Shown: positions 7,919-16,552 of the stretch, in pieces | Numbering within the stretch: the stretch's first letter is position 1 | Layout: every line of letters starts with the position of its first letter | NCBI GenBank assembly: GCA_036227345.1 | Contig: CP109468.1 | Location: 3,968,001 to 4,032,000, forward strand | Reading direction: 5' to 3' | Length of the DNA stretch: 64,000 nucleotides | Source of the DNA: Streptomyces sp. NBC_01463 | Lineage (GTDB): Bacteria > Actinomycetota > Actinomycetes > Streptomycetales > Streptomycetaceae | Program-made: the position numbers and the translations under genes | Notes under the pieces: generated by a model | What the model saw: only the letters and a program-made list of their open reading frames with translations | Databases searched by the model: none | What the model was told of the DNA's origin: nothing

Positions 7919-10242
7919 CCGCGCCGGGGGGAAGAGACGTCCTGGCAGCGATGCCGGACGACGCGCTGGTGGGGTTCAAGCGTCATCTGCACCCCACCGT
8001 CGTCCCGGGGGAAGCGACGTACCTGGTGTCCCCCCGGAATGTCACGGCACTCCACGGCGTCCACGCCGAGGTTCTGGTGCCGTTGCTCGACGGCACCCGG
8101 AGTGTGCGTTCGGTGCTGCACGCCGCGGCACCGGCGCTCACCGCCGAGGAGGCCGGCAACTCGTTACGGGAACTGACCGGCTCGGGGCTGCTGAATTTCC
8201 GCCCGGCACCGTCCGGGAATTCCCCCGCGGCCCTTTCCGATCCGGTGGCCGAGGCCTACTGGGACCTGGCCGGCCTCGACGGCGGCCAGGCCTCCGCGGA
8301 ACTGGCGAAGTCCAGCGTGCGGATCGTGACGGTCGGGGATCTGAACGCCGAGTCGGTCGGGGACGCCTGCCGGGACTCCCGGATCACGGTGGCGGCCCCC
8401 GGCGCCCCCGCCGGGTTCTCCCTCGTCCTGTGCGACGACTACCTGGCGCCCGGGCTGCGCGAGGTGGACGCCGAACACCGGGCGAGCGGCACACCCTGGC
8501 TGATCGCGAAGATGTCCGGCGCCGATCCCTGGGTGGGGCCGGTGTTCCGGCCGGACCGGGGCCCGTGCTGGTCCTGCCTCGCGGCCCGGCTGCGCTGCCA
8601 CCGCGGTTCCGAGCGGCCCGTCCGGCGCGCACTGGGCCTGGACGGGCCGCTCGCCCGGCCGACCGCGTCGCTGGCGGCCGGCCGTTCCATCGCCGTCCAC
8701 ATCGCGGTGCTCGAAACGGCCAAGTGGATGGCCGGTATGCGCTACCCCTCGCAGAACCTCGTCCACACCCTGGACACCCTGCTCCTCCAGGTCCGCACCC
8801 ACCCCGTGAGCCGGCTGCCGCAGTGCGCGGTCTGCGGCGACCCGGGCACGGTCGCCCGGACCGTACGCGCCCCCTTCGTACCCGTGTCGCGGCCCAAGGC
8901 CGATCAGGAGCTGGGCGGCGACCGGGCGCTGACCCCCGAGGAGATGCTCGACCGGTACGGACACCTGGTCAGCCCGGTCACCGGGATCGTCAAGGAGATC
9001 CGCCGCGCCCCGCACACCCCGGACTTCGTCAACAGCTATCTGTCCGGCCACAATCTCGCGGTCAGCCCGCACACCCTCGCCGGGCTCCGCTCCGGACTGC
9101 GCGCACTCAGCGGCGGCAAGGGGCTCAGCGGCACGGAGGCCCGGACGAGCGCCCTGTGCGAGGCGGTGGAGCGCTACAGCGGCACCCGGCAGGGCGACGA
9201 GCCGGTGGTACGGGACAGCTACCGTGCGCTGGGCCCGGCGGCCGTGCACCCCAACTCCTGCCAGCTGTACGACGAGCGGCAGTACCGGACCCGGGAGGCC
9301 TGGAACCGGGGCCGCTCCCACTTCCAGTACGTACCCCGGCCGTTCGACGAGGACATGCCGACCGAGTGGACACCCGTGTGGTCGCTGACGGAGCGGACGC
9401 AACGGCTGCTGCCCACCTCGATGCTCTACTTCGGGAACGGGTCGCTCGCCGGCGGCGGCACCGGCGACGGGCTGCTGGCCGATTCCAATGGCAACGCCGC
9501 GGGCAGCAGCCCCGAGGACGCACTGATCCAGGGGTTCCTGGAAATCGTCGAACGGGACGCGGTCGCCCTGTGGTGGTACAACCGCACACGGCAGCCGGCC
9601 GTCGATCTCGACGCCTTCGACGCGCCCTACGTCCGGCGCTTCAGGGACGGCTACCGCAGGATCGGCCGCGAGCTGTGGGTACTCGACCTGACCTCGGACT
9701 TCGGGATTCCGGTCATGGCGGCGCTGTCCCGGCGCACCGACAAGCCCGCCCAGGACGTGATCTTCGGTTTCGGCGCCCACTTCGACCCGCGTGTGGCCCT
9801 GCGCAGGGCACTGACCGAGATGGGGCAACTGCTGCCGGCGGTGTCCATGGCACGGGCCGATGGCTCGGGTTACGCCCTCGACGATCCGGACCTGTGCACC
9901 TGGTGGCACACGGCTACCACTGACAACCAGCCATATCTGCAGCCTGATCCAGGCATATGCGCCCGCACCCCGCGCAGTTGGGTGTACACGCCCCATGCGG
10001 ACCTGCTGGCCGATGTGGAGCACATCACACGGCTCGTGCGCTCCCGTGGCATGGAGCTTCTGGTGCTCGACCAGACACGCCCCGATCTGGCCATGCCGGT
10101 GGTGAAGGTCATCGTGCCGGGCATGCGGCACTTCTGGGCCCGTCTGGGACCCGGCAGGCTGTACCAAGTCCCGGTGGAACTGGGGCGGTTGTCCCGGCCA
10201 ACCGACTACGGCGCACTCAACCCCATTCCGCTCTTCGTCTGA
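7915..10242 (+). CDS. Fused TOMM leader-binding/YcaO cyclodehydratase
   Basis: The 775-aa protein would bind the leader peptide and use ATP to cyclodehydrate Cys/Ser/Thr to azolines. The N-terminal half is the ocin-ThiF-like partner, with zinc ligands CWSC near residue 218 and CAVC near residue 303. The C-terminal half is a YcaO domain with SGTEARTSALCEAVERYSG at about 410 and SSPEDALIQGFLEIVERDAVALWWYN at about 530-550. The C-terminus NPIPLFV recalls the proline-rich tail of azoline-forming YcaO proteins. The start at 7915 is fixed by the 4-nt overlap with the precursor. A start at 7879 lies inside the precursor and lacks an RBS. Confidence 0.9.
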   Translation: MTAPGGRDVLAAMPDDALVGFKRHLHPTVVPGEATYLVSPRNVTALHGVHAEVLVPLLDGTRSVRSVLHAAAPALTAEEAGNSLRELTGSGLLNFRPAPSGNSPAALSDPVAEAYWDLAGLDGGQASAELAKSSVRIVTVGDLNAESVGDACRDSRITVAAPGAPAGFSLVLCDDYLAPGLREVDAEHRASGTPWLIAKMSGADPWVGPVFRPDRGPCWSCLAARLRCHRGSERPVRRALGLDGPLARPTASLAAGRSIAVHIAVLETAKWMAGMRYPSQNLVHTLDTLLLQVRTHPVSRLPQCAVCGDPGTVARTVRAPFVPVSRPKADQELGGDRALTPEEMLDRYGHLVSPVTGIVKEIRRAPHTPDFVNSYLSGHNLAVSPHTLAGLRSGLRALSGGKGLSGTEARTSALCEAVERYSGTRQGDEPVVRDSYRALGPAAVHPNSCQLYDERQYRTREAWNRGRSHFQYVPRPFDEDMPTEWTPVWSLTERTQRLLPTSMLYFGNGSLAGGGTGDGLLADSNGNAAGSSPEDALIQGFLEIVERDAVALWWYNRTRQPAVDLDAFDAPYVRRFRDGYRRIGRELWVLDLTSDFGIPVMAALSRRTDKPAQDVIFGFGAHFDPRVALRRALTEMGQLLPAVSMARADGSGYALDDPDLCTWWHTATTDNQPYLQPDPGICARTPRSWVYTPHADLLADVEHITRLVRSRGMELLVLDQTRPDLAMPVVKVIVPGMRHFWARLGPGRLYQVPVELGRLSRPTDYGALNPIPLFV

Positions 10243-10320
10243 GACGGAATCCGGCCACTGCCCCTCGGTTCCTTCCCATAGGATCCCCAAAAAGCGCACA
10301 CAGTTGCGAAAGAGGAGGCT

Positions 10321-11511
10321 GTGGGAACGGGAACGAGCGACGCGTCAGGCGAGAGAGACAGCCGCCCGGAGGCAATTGCCAACAGGGAAAATCCCCGTAA
10401 ACACAGCAAGAACCTCCCAGGTCCTTTGCTGGCGCGGGTAATCCTCCGGGTGGCTGTGCTGAGTTATCTGGTCATCATCGCACTCAATATCTTCGCCACG
10501 GATCTGCAAGTGGGCGTCAAGGCCCTCGCCGTCGCCGTGCTCGCGGCGGTCTTCGTGATCCAGCTCGTCCACTCCGCACCGGACGCCAACCGGGCGCCGG
10601 CCGCGCGCAAGTGCCTCACCCTGGGCACCCAGGCGCTGCTCACCTACCTGCCGGTCCTGTTCTTCGGGGCGCAGTGGGGGTCGATGGCCGGCTTCCTCGC
10701 CGGTTCGCTCCTCCTGATGCTGCCGACCCGCGCCGGATGGACTCTTTACGGTCTGGTGGGCGTCAGCATGTTCCTGGCGCCGTTCCTGAAGGGCTACCCG
10801 CTCGTCGACACCTTCTACTCGGGGCAGAGCACGCTCCTGACCGGCCTGGTCGTATACGGACTCTCCCGCCTCGCCGAGCTGATCCAGGAGCTGCACAGCG
10901 CCCGCGACGAGGTCGCGCGCATGGCGGTGACCCAGGAGCGGCTGCGGTTCGCCCGGGACCTGCACGACCTGCTCGGGTACAGCCTGTCCGCGATCACGCT
11001 CAAGAGCGAACTCATCCACCGGCTGATCCCGAAGCAGCCCGACCGGGCCATGGCGGAGGTCGAGGACGTCCTCTCCATCTCCCGGCAGTCCCTGGCCGAT
11101 GTCCGCAGGGTCGCCAGCGGCTTCCGGGACATGTCGCTGACCCAGGAGATAGAGATCGCCGAGTCCGTGCTGATAGCGGCTCGCGTGGACGTGGAGGTCA
11201 GGGTCGCGATCAGCGACATCAGCCAGCGGATCGAGAACGTCCTCGCGGCGGTGCTGCGCGAGGCGGTGACCAATGTACTGCGTCACAGCGAGGCCCAGCG
11301 GTGCGTCATCGAGGCGTCGCAGGGGGCGGACCGGGTCCGGCTCTCCGTACTCAACGACGGCACCGACCCCGGGCACCGCGACCCGTCGCCGCACAGCGGG
11401 AGCGGCCTCGGGAACCTGCAGCTGCGGCTGAGCGAGGTCGGTGGCAGCCTCGTATCGGGGCAGAAGAACAACGGCGGGTTCCAGGTACGGGCCGAGGCGC
11501 CCACCGCGTGA
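10321..11511 (+). CDS. NarL-family sensor histidine kinase
   Basis: The 396-aa membrane kinase has several hydrophobic segments between about residues 38 and 185 and a short periplasmic sensor. A HisKA_3 dimerisation domain (ERLRFARDLHDLLGYSLSAITLKSEL, His near 220) is followed by an HATPase domain with LREAVTNVLRHSEA and SGSGLGNLQLRLSEVGG. It starts with a GTG behind a GAGGAGG sequence. It lies 78 nt after the YcaO gene and 98 nt before its response regulator, so it probably controls the TOMM operon, perhaps sensing the peptide itself. Confidence 0.92.
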   Translation: MGTGTSDASGERDSRPEAIANRENPRKHSKNLPGPLLARVILRVAVLSYLVIIALNIFATDLQVGVKALAVAVLAAVFVIQLVHSAPDANRAPAARKCLTLGTQALLTYLPVLFFGAQWGSMAGFLAGSLLLMLPTRAGWTLYGLVGVSMFLAPFLKGYPLVDTFYSGQSTLLTGLVVYGLSRLAELIQELHSARDEVARMAVTQERLRFARDLHDLLGYSLSAITLKSELIHRLIPKQPDRAMAEVEDVLSISRQSLADVRRVASGFRDMSLTQEIEIAESVLIAARVDVEVRVAISDISQRIENVLAAVLREAVTNVLRHSEAQRCVIEASQGADRVRLSVLNDGTDPGHRDPSPHSGSGLGNLQLRLSEVGGSLVSGQKNNGGFQVRAEAPTA

Positions 11512-11609
11512 GCGGGAATCCGCCCCGGCTCACCGTCGGGAACCGGCCCGGATGCCGTACCATCGCCCCGCGTGCGGCGCGGGGGCGTGGCCGGAGATCG
11601 GGGGACACG

Positions 11610-12218
11610 GTGATTCGGATTCTGTTGGCCGAAGACATGAACATGGTCCGCGGGGCACTGGTGGCACTGCTCAATCTCGAGGACGACTTCGAGGTCGTGT
11701 GCGAGCTGGAGCGCGGGGACGAGATCGTGGCCGGAGCCGTGGAGCACCGGCCGGATGTCGCGGTCATCGACATCGACCTGCCGGGTATGGACGGACTGAC
11801 AGCGGCGACCGAGCTCCGCGAGCGGCTGCCGCAGTGCCACACGCTGATCCTGACCAGTCTCGGCAGGCCCGGCACACTGCACCGCGCCATCGGAGCCCAG
11901 GTGTCGGGCTATCTCCTCAAGGACGCCCCGCCCAAGGAACTCGCCAACGCGGTACGGCGTGTGGCCGCGGGACACCGGGTGGTCGACCCGCAACTCGCCG
12001 TCTCCGCATGGGGCGTGGGCCCCAACCCGCTGACACACCGGGAGACCGAGGTGCTCAGGCTGGCCGCGAAGGGCGCGGAGCCACCGGAGATAGCGGCCTC
12101 GCTGCACCTGTCGACCGGCACCGTGCGCAACTACCTGACGACCATCCTGGCGAAGCTGAACGCCCGCAACCGGGTCGACGCCATCCTCATCGCCCAGGAG
12201 TCGGGCTGGCTGCTGTGA
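11610..12218 (+). CDS. NarL/LuxR-family response regulator
   Basis: The 202-aa protein has a receiver domain with the acidic pair ED near residue 8, phospho-Asp in VAVIDIDLPGMDG and Lys in GYLLKDAPPKEL. A LuxR-type HTH follows at about 140-200 (PLTHRETEVLRLAAKG, TGTVRNYLTTILAKLNARNRVDA). The GTG at 11610 begins the typical VIRILLAEDMNMVRG; a longer in-frame ORF that starts inside the kinase gene was rejected. It pairs with the kinase upstream. Confidence 0.92.
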   Translation: MIRILLAEDMNMVRGALVALLNLEDDFEVVCELERGDEIVAGAVEHRPDVAVIDIDLPGMDGLTAATELRERLPQCHTLILTSLGRPGTLHRAIGAQVSGYLLKDAPPKELANAVRRVAAGHRVVDPQLAVSAWGVGPNPLTHRETEVLRLAAKGAEPPEIAASLHLSTGTVRNYLTTILAKLNARNRVDAILIAQESGWLL

Positions 12219-12224
12219 CCGGGT

Positions 12225-12905
12225 TCAACCCTCGCCGTCCCACGGCTGGTTGACGGGCGGAGGCGCCGCACGGCCCGGTTGTTCGTCGCCCACCGGGGCC
12301 GCCATGCCGGCCGCCGCCAGATACCCGAGGATGGCCTCCGTCACCTCGGCGGGCAGCGGCAGCGCGGCCGACGCCGCGTCCGGGGTGATGGGCCAGGCGA
12401 GCAGGCCGACGACCCAGACCGCTTCGGGGCGGTGCAGCTGGACCCGGTGCGGTGATCCGGTGGCCTCCAGGACGAACCCCGCCTTCTCCAGGGTGAGGGA
12501 CACTCCCCCGGGCAGCCTCAGCCGCCGCCGGGCCGGCACGCGCACGGGTGCGAACGTGGCGTGCCTGGACGTGGCGGACACCGAAAGCAGCGGGCCGTTG
12601 AGGTCGTCGATCCCCAGGGTCCGCACGATCAGGTGGGAGAGCGGGCGCAACGTCGGCAGCAGCACCAGATACGTACTGCCCTCGCCGTCCGTGTCCTCGG
12701 CCTCTTCCTCGATGTTCGCCAGGAGAACCGGGCCGAGCTCCATCCGCCGCAGGGCCTCCCGGACCAGCGGACCGGGTCTGCTGATCCGCTCCGTGCCCAG
12801 CCGGCCCCGCAGTACGAGCACCTCTCCGGTCTCGTCCGGTTCGACCACGACGTCCTCGCGCAGGGACCACAGATCGACCGTGTGACTGCCGGTGGACCGC
12901 GCCAT
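12225..12905 (-). CDS. Stand-alone SagB-type dehydrogenase N-terminal domain (no flavin domain)
   Basis: The 226-aa protein begins MARSTGSHTVDLWSLREDVVVE and includes VLRGRLGTERI, LVREALRRMELGPVLLANIEEE, SHLIVRTLGIDDLNGPLLSV and EVTEAILGYLAAAGMA. From memory this matches the N-terminal half of Streptomyces SagB/ThcOx peptide dehydrogenases, which sit beside YcaO genes. It ends where the FMN-binding nitroreductase domain would begin, so it cannot oxidise azolines alone. It is convergent with the response regulator and its stop is only 6 nt away. The ATG at 12905 follows a G-rich RBS. It may act as a leader-binding or scaffolding partner. Confidence 0.6.
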   Translation of the reverse strand: MARSTGSHTVDLWSLREDVVVEPDETGEVLVLRGRLGTERISRPGPLVREALRRMELGPVLLANIEEEAEDTDGEGSTYLVLLPTLRPLSHLIVRTLGIDDLNGPLLSVSATSRHATFAPVRVPARRRLRLPGGVSLTLEKAGFVLEATGSPHRVQLHRPEAVWVVGLLAWPITPDAASAALPLPAEVTEAILGYLAAAGMAAPVGDEQPGRAAPPPVNQPWDGEG

Positions 12906-13106
12906 GGCGCCCCCCTTTCGTCAGCTGGAGACACCGTCGATTCTGACTCCGTGCACGGCCGGTTCACAGCCACGAGGCCACGTACCGGGGGTGAAGATCT
13001 CATACCCGGAGGTCGCGCCCGGGCGCTTTGGCAGGTCACAAGTGCACCTTCCTACGGTGCGGTCTGCAGGACGACAAGCCGAGTCGACGGGAGAGGAGGG
13101 CGGCCG

Positions 13107-15020
13107 GTGGCCGTTCACACAGCCGGGGCGCGTGGAGGAGAGCCGCCGCCGCGAAGTCACGTGGCGGGGAAGGAGGTTCGTCGTCTGGATCGGGTGATCA
13201 TCCGTTTCGCGGGTGACTCCGGGGACGGTATGCAGCTCACGGGTGACCGTTTCACTTCGGAGACCGCGTCCTTCGGGAACGATCTCTCCACGCTGCCGAA
13301 CTTCCCCGCCGAGATCCGAGCGCCCGCAGGAACCCTGCCGGGCGTCTCCTCCTTCCAGCTCCACTTCGCCGACCACGACATCCTCACCCCCGGCGACGCC
13401 CCCAACGTCCTGGTCGCCATGAACCCCGCCGCACTGCGGGCCAACATCGCCGACGTACCACGCGGCGCCGAAATCATCGTCAACACCGACGAGTTCACCA
13501 AACGCCCCATGGCAAAAGTCGGCTACGACACCAGTCCGCTGGAAGACGGGTCCCTGGAGGCCTACAACGTCCACCCGGTGCCACTGACCACCCTCACGAT
13601 CGAGGCACTGAAGGAATTCGGGCTCTCCCGCAAGGAAGCCGAACGCTCGAAGAACATGTTCGCGCTCGGACTCCTCTCCTGGATGTACCACCGCCCCACC
13701 GAAGGCACCGAGACGTTCCTGCGCGCCAAGTTCGCCAAGAAACCACAGATCGCCGAAGCCAACGTCACCGCGTTCCGCGCCGGCTGGAACTTCGGCGAGA
13801 CGACCGAGGACTTCGCCGTCTCCTACGAGGTCGCACCCGCCACCCAGGCCTTCCCCACCGGCACGTACCGCAATATCTCGGGGAACCTCGCCCTGTCCTA
13901 CGGCCTGATCGCCGCCGGCCGACAGGCCGACCTACCCGTGTATCTGGGGTCCTACCCGATCACTCCGGCGTCCGACATCCTGCACGAACTCAGCAAGCAC
14001 AAGAACTTCGGCATCCGCACCTTCCAGGCGGAAGACGAGATCGCCGGCATCGGCGCCGCACTCGGTGCGGCCTTCGGCGGAGCGCTCGGGGTGACGACGA
14101 CATCCGGCCCGGGCGTGGCCCTGAAGTCCGAGACGATCGGCCTCGCCGTCTCCCTCGAACTCCCGCTCCTCATCATTGATATCCAGCGGGGCGGGCCTTC
14201 CACGGGGCTGCCGACCAAGACCGAGCAGGCCGACCTCCTCCAGGCCATGTACGGGCGCAACGGCGAGGCACCGGTGCCCATCGTCGCGCCGAAGACCCCG
14301 GCCGACTGCTTCGACGCGGCACTGGACGCCGCCCGGATCGCCCTGACCTACCGCACCCCGGTCTTCCTCCTGTCCGACGGCTATCTGGCCAACGGATCCG
14401 AGCCCTGGCGCATCCCGGAGACCGACAGCCTCCCCGACCTGCGCGTCCAGTTCGCCGGCGGGCCCAATCACGAACTGGGCGACGGCACCGCAGTGTTCTG
14501 GCCCTACAAGCGCGACCCACAAACCCTCGCCCGCCCCTGGGCCGTCCCCGGCACCCCCGGCCTCGAACACCGCATCGGCGGCATCGAGAAACAGGACGGC
14601 ACCGGCAACATCTCCTACGACCCCGCCAACCACGACTTCATGGTCCGCACCCGACAAGCGAAAATCGACGGCATCCAGGTCCCCGATGTCGACGTCGACG
14701 ACCCGGCAGGCGCCAGGACCCTGGTACTGGGCTGGGGCTCCACCTACGGACCCATCACCGCCGCTGTCCGCCGCCTGCGCTCAGCCGGACGCCCCATCGC
14801 CCAAGCCCACCTACGGCACCTCAACCCCTTCCCTCGCAATCTCGGCGAAGTGCTGAAGCGTTACGACAAGGTGGTCGTCCCGGAGATGAACCTCGGACAG
14901 CTCGCCACCCTCATCCGGGCCAAGTACCTGGTGGACGCACACAGTTACAACCAGGTCAACGGCATGCCGTTCAAGGCCGAGCAGCTCGCGACGGCCCTCC
15001 AGGAGGCCATCGATGCCTGA
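13107..15020 (+). CDS. korA: 2-oxoacid:ferredoxin oxidoreductase, alpha/gamma subunit
   Basis: The 637-aa subunit has an N-terminal gamma-type domain (RVIIRFAGDSGDGMQLTGDRFTSE, GDAPNVLVAMNPAAL) and a pyrimidine-binding alpha domain from about residue 245 (SYPITPASDILHEL, TSGPGVALKSETIGLAV, DIQRGGPSTGLPTKTEQ). With KorB it converts 2-oxoglutarate (or a related 2-oxoacid) and CoA to acyl-CoA, reducing ferredoxin. The GTG at 13107 is chosen for GGAGGG 6-7 nt upstream; the longer in-frame ORF overlaps the gene before it. It overlaps korB by 8 nt. Streptomyces usually has a housekeeping copy elsewhere, so this one may serve the cluster. Confidence 0.92.
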   Translation: MAVHTAGARGGEPPPRSHVAGKEVRRLDRVIIRFAGDSGDGMQLTGDRFTSETASFGNDLSTLPNFPAEIRAPAGTLPGVSSFQLHFADHDILTPGDAPNVLVAMNPAALRANIADVPRGAEIIVNTDEFTKRPMAKVGYDTSPLEDGSLEAYNVHPVPLTTLTIEALKEFGLSRKEAERSKNMFALGLLSWMYHRPTEGTETFLRAKFAKKPQIAEANVTAFRAGWNFGETTEDFAVSYEVAPATQAFPTGTYRNISGNLALSYGLIAAGRQADLPVYLGSYPITPASDILHELSKHKNFGIRTFQAEDEIAGIGAALGAAFGGALGVTTTSGPGVALKSETIGLAVSLELPLLIIDIQRGGPSTGLPTKTEQADLLQAMYGRNGEAPVPIVAPKTPADCFDAALDAARIALTYRTPVFLLSDGYLANGSEPWRIPETDSLPDLRVQFAGGPNHELGDGTAVFWPYKRDPQTLARPWAVPGTPGLEHRIGGIEKQDGTGNISYDPANHDFMVRTRQAKIDGIQVPDVDVDDPAGARTLVLGWGSTYGPITAAVRRLRSAGRPIAQAHLRHLNPFPRNLGEVLKRYDKVVVPEMNLGQLATLIRAKYLVDAHSYNQVNGMPFKAEQLATALQEAIDA

Positions 15021-16074
15021 GACCAACGAACTCTTGTCGCTGGTGCCGAAGACCGAGGCCAAGCAGTCCATGAAGGACTTCAAGTCCGACCAGGAAGTGC
15101 GCTGGTGCCCCGGCTGCGGCGACTACGCCGTCCTCGCCGCCGTCCAGGGCTTCATGCCCGAGCTCGGACTGGCGAAGGAGAACATCGTCTTCGTCTCCGG
15201 CATCGGCTGCTCCTCCCGCTTCCCGTACTACATGAACACCTACGGAATGCACTCCATCCACGGCCGCGCCCCCGCCATCGCCACCGGGCTCGCCTCCTCC
15301 AGACGAGACCTCTCCGTCTGGGTCGTCACCGGCGACGGCGACGCACTCTCCATCGGCGGGAACCACCTCATCCACGCCCTGCGCCGCAACGTCAACCTCA
15401 AGATCCTCCTCTTCAACAACCGGATCTACGGACTGACCAAGGGCCAGTACTCCCCCACCTCCGAAGTCGGCAAGATCACCAAGTCCACACCGATGGGCTC
15501 GCTCGACGCGCCCTTCAACCCGGTGTCCCTGGCGATCGGGGCGGAGGCGTCCTTCGTCGCCCGCACCGTCGACTCCGACCGCAAGCACCTCACCAGCGTG
15601 CTCCGCGCAGCGGCCGACCACCCCGGCACAGCACTCGTGGAGATCTACCAGAACTGCAACATCTTCAACGACGGCGCCTTCGAGGTCCTCAAGGACCGCG
15701 AGCAGGCCCAGGAAGCCGTCATCCGACTGGAACACGGCCAGCCGATCCTCTTCGGCACCGACAACTCCAAAGGCGTCGTGCGGGACACCCTGACCGGTGA
15801 CCTGAACGTGGTCGCGGTCACCGAGGACAACAAGTCACAGATCCTCGTCCACGACGCACACGCCCCCAGTCCCACGACCGCGTTCGCCCTGTCGCGCCTC
15901 GCCGATCCCGACACCCTGCACCACACCCCGATCGGCGTGCTCCGCAGCATCGAACGACCCGTCTACGACACCCTCATGGCCGACCAACTCGACACCGCGG
16001 TCGAACAACTCGGCAAGAGCGATCTGGCCACTCTGCTCGCCAGCAACGACAACTGGACCGTGGAGGCTCCATGA
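15013..16074 (+). CDS. korB: 2-oxoacid:ferredoxin oxidoreductase, beta subunit
   Basis: The 353-aa thiamine-diphosphate subunit has WCPGCGDYAVLAAVQ near residue 34, GIGCSSRFPYY, and the TPP/Mg motif GDGDALSIGGNHLIHALRRN ending in LLFNN at about 112-140. GLTKGQYSPTSEVGK follows, as in KorB. It starts inside the last codons of korA and its TGA overlaps the ferredoxin ATG (ATGA), so the three are translated as a unit. Confidence 0.93.
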   Translation: MPETNELLSLVPKTEAKQSMKDFKSDQEVRWCPGCGDYAVLAAVQGFMPELGLAKENIVFVSGIGCSSRFPYYMNTYGMHSIHGRAPAIATGLASSRRDLSVWVVTGDGDALSIGGNHLIHALRRNVNLKILLFNNRIYGLTKGQYSPTSEVGKITKSTPMGSLDAPFNPVSLAIGAEASFVARTVDSDRKHLTSVLRAAADHPGTALVEIYQNCNIFNDGAFEVLKDREQAQEAVIRLEHGQPILFGTDNSKGVVRDTLTGDLNVVAVTEDNKSQILVHDAHAPSPTTAFALSRLADPDTLHHTPIGVLRSIERPVYDTLMADQLDTAVEQLGKSDLATLLASNDNWTVEAP

Positions 16075-16394
16075 CGTACGTCATCGCCCAGCCCTGTGTG
16101 GACCTCAAGGACAAGGCGTGCATCGACGAGTGCCCCGTGGACTGCATCTACGAGGGTCCGCGCAAGATGTACATCCACCCCGACGAGTGCGTCGACTGCG
16201 GGGCCTGCGAGCCCGTCTGCCCGGTAGAGGCGATCTTCTACGAGGACGCGCTGCCCAATGAATGGGCCGGGTACGCGGCCGCCGACCAGGAGATCTTCGT
16301 TCCCCTGGGGTCACCGGCCGGCGCCGCCTCGTTCGGCGTGTTCGCCGAGGACCACCCCACTGTCGGGGCGGAGCCGGTGCGCGAGGCCGGCTGA
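16071..16394 (+). CDS. fdxA: 7Fe-type ferredoxin
   Basis: The 107-aa protein has two iron-sulfur motifs: C-x7-C-x3-CP in CVDLKDKACIDECP (3Fe-4S type) and CVDCGACEPVCP (4Fe-4S). The length and the C-terminal extension are typical of actinobacterial FdxA. It is coupled to korAB and should receive their electrons. It could then feed the cluster P450 or an Fe-S enzyme, but bacterial class I P450s usually prefer 3Fe-4S partners encoded next to them, so that link is only a guess. Confidence 0.93.
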   Translation: MTYVIAQPCVDLKDKACIDECPVDCIYEGPRKMYIHPDECVDCGACEPVCPVEAIFYEDALPNEWAGYAAADQEIFVPLGSPAGAASFGVFAEDHPTVGAEPVREAG

Positions 16395-16552
16395 GCCGCT
16401 GCCGGGACGGGCCGGGGTGTCCGGAGCGCCTCGGCCTCCCGTCCTTCTCCCCTGGTTCTTCAGTGGGAAGGTCCACGGTGGAGGAAGCCATATTGAGCCA
16501 TTTGCTTGACGCCACCGTCGAAGAGCCGTCCGCACACTCGCAAAGGATCTTC

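Noticed and set aside
16071..16394. Ferredoxin as dedicated P450 partner
   Set aside because: It is coupled to korAB and 23 kb from the P450, and it is a 7Fe type; the link is possible but not supported.
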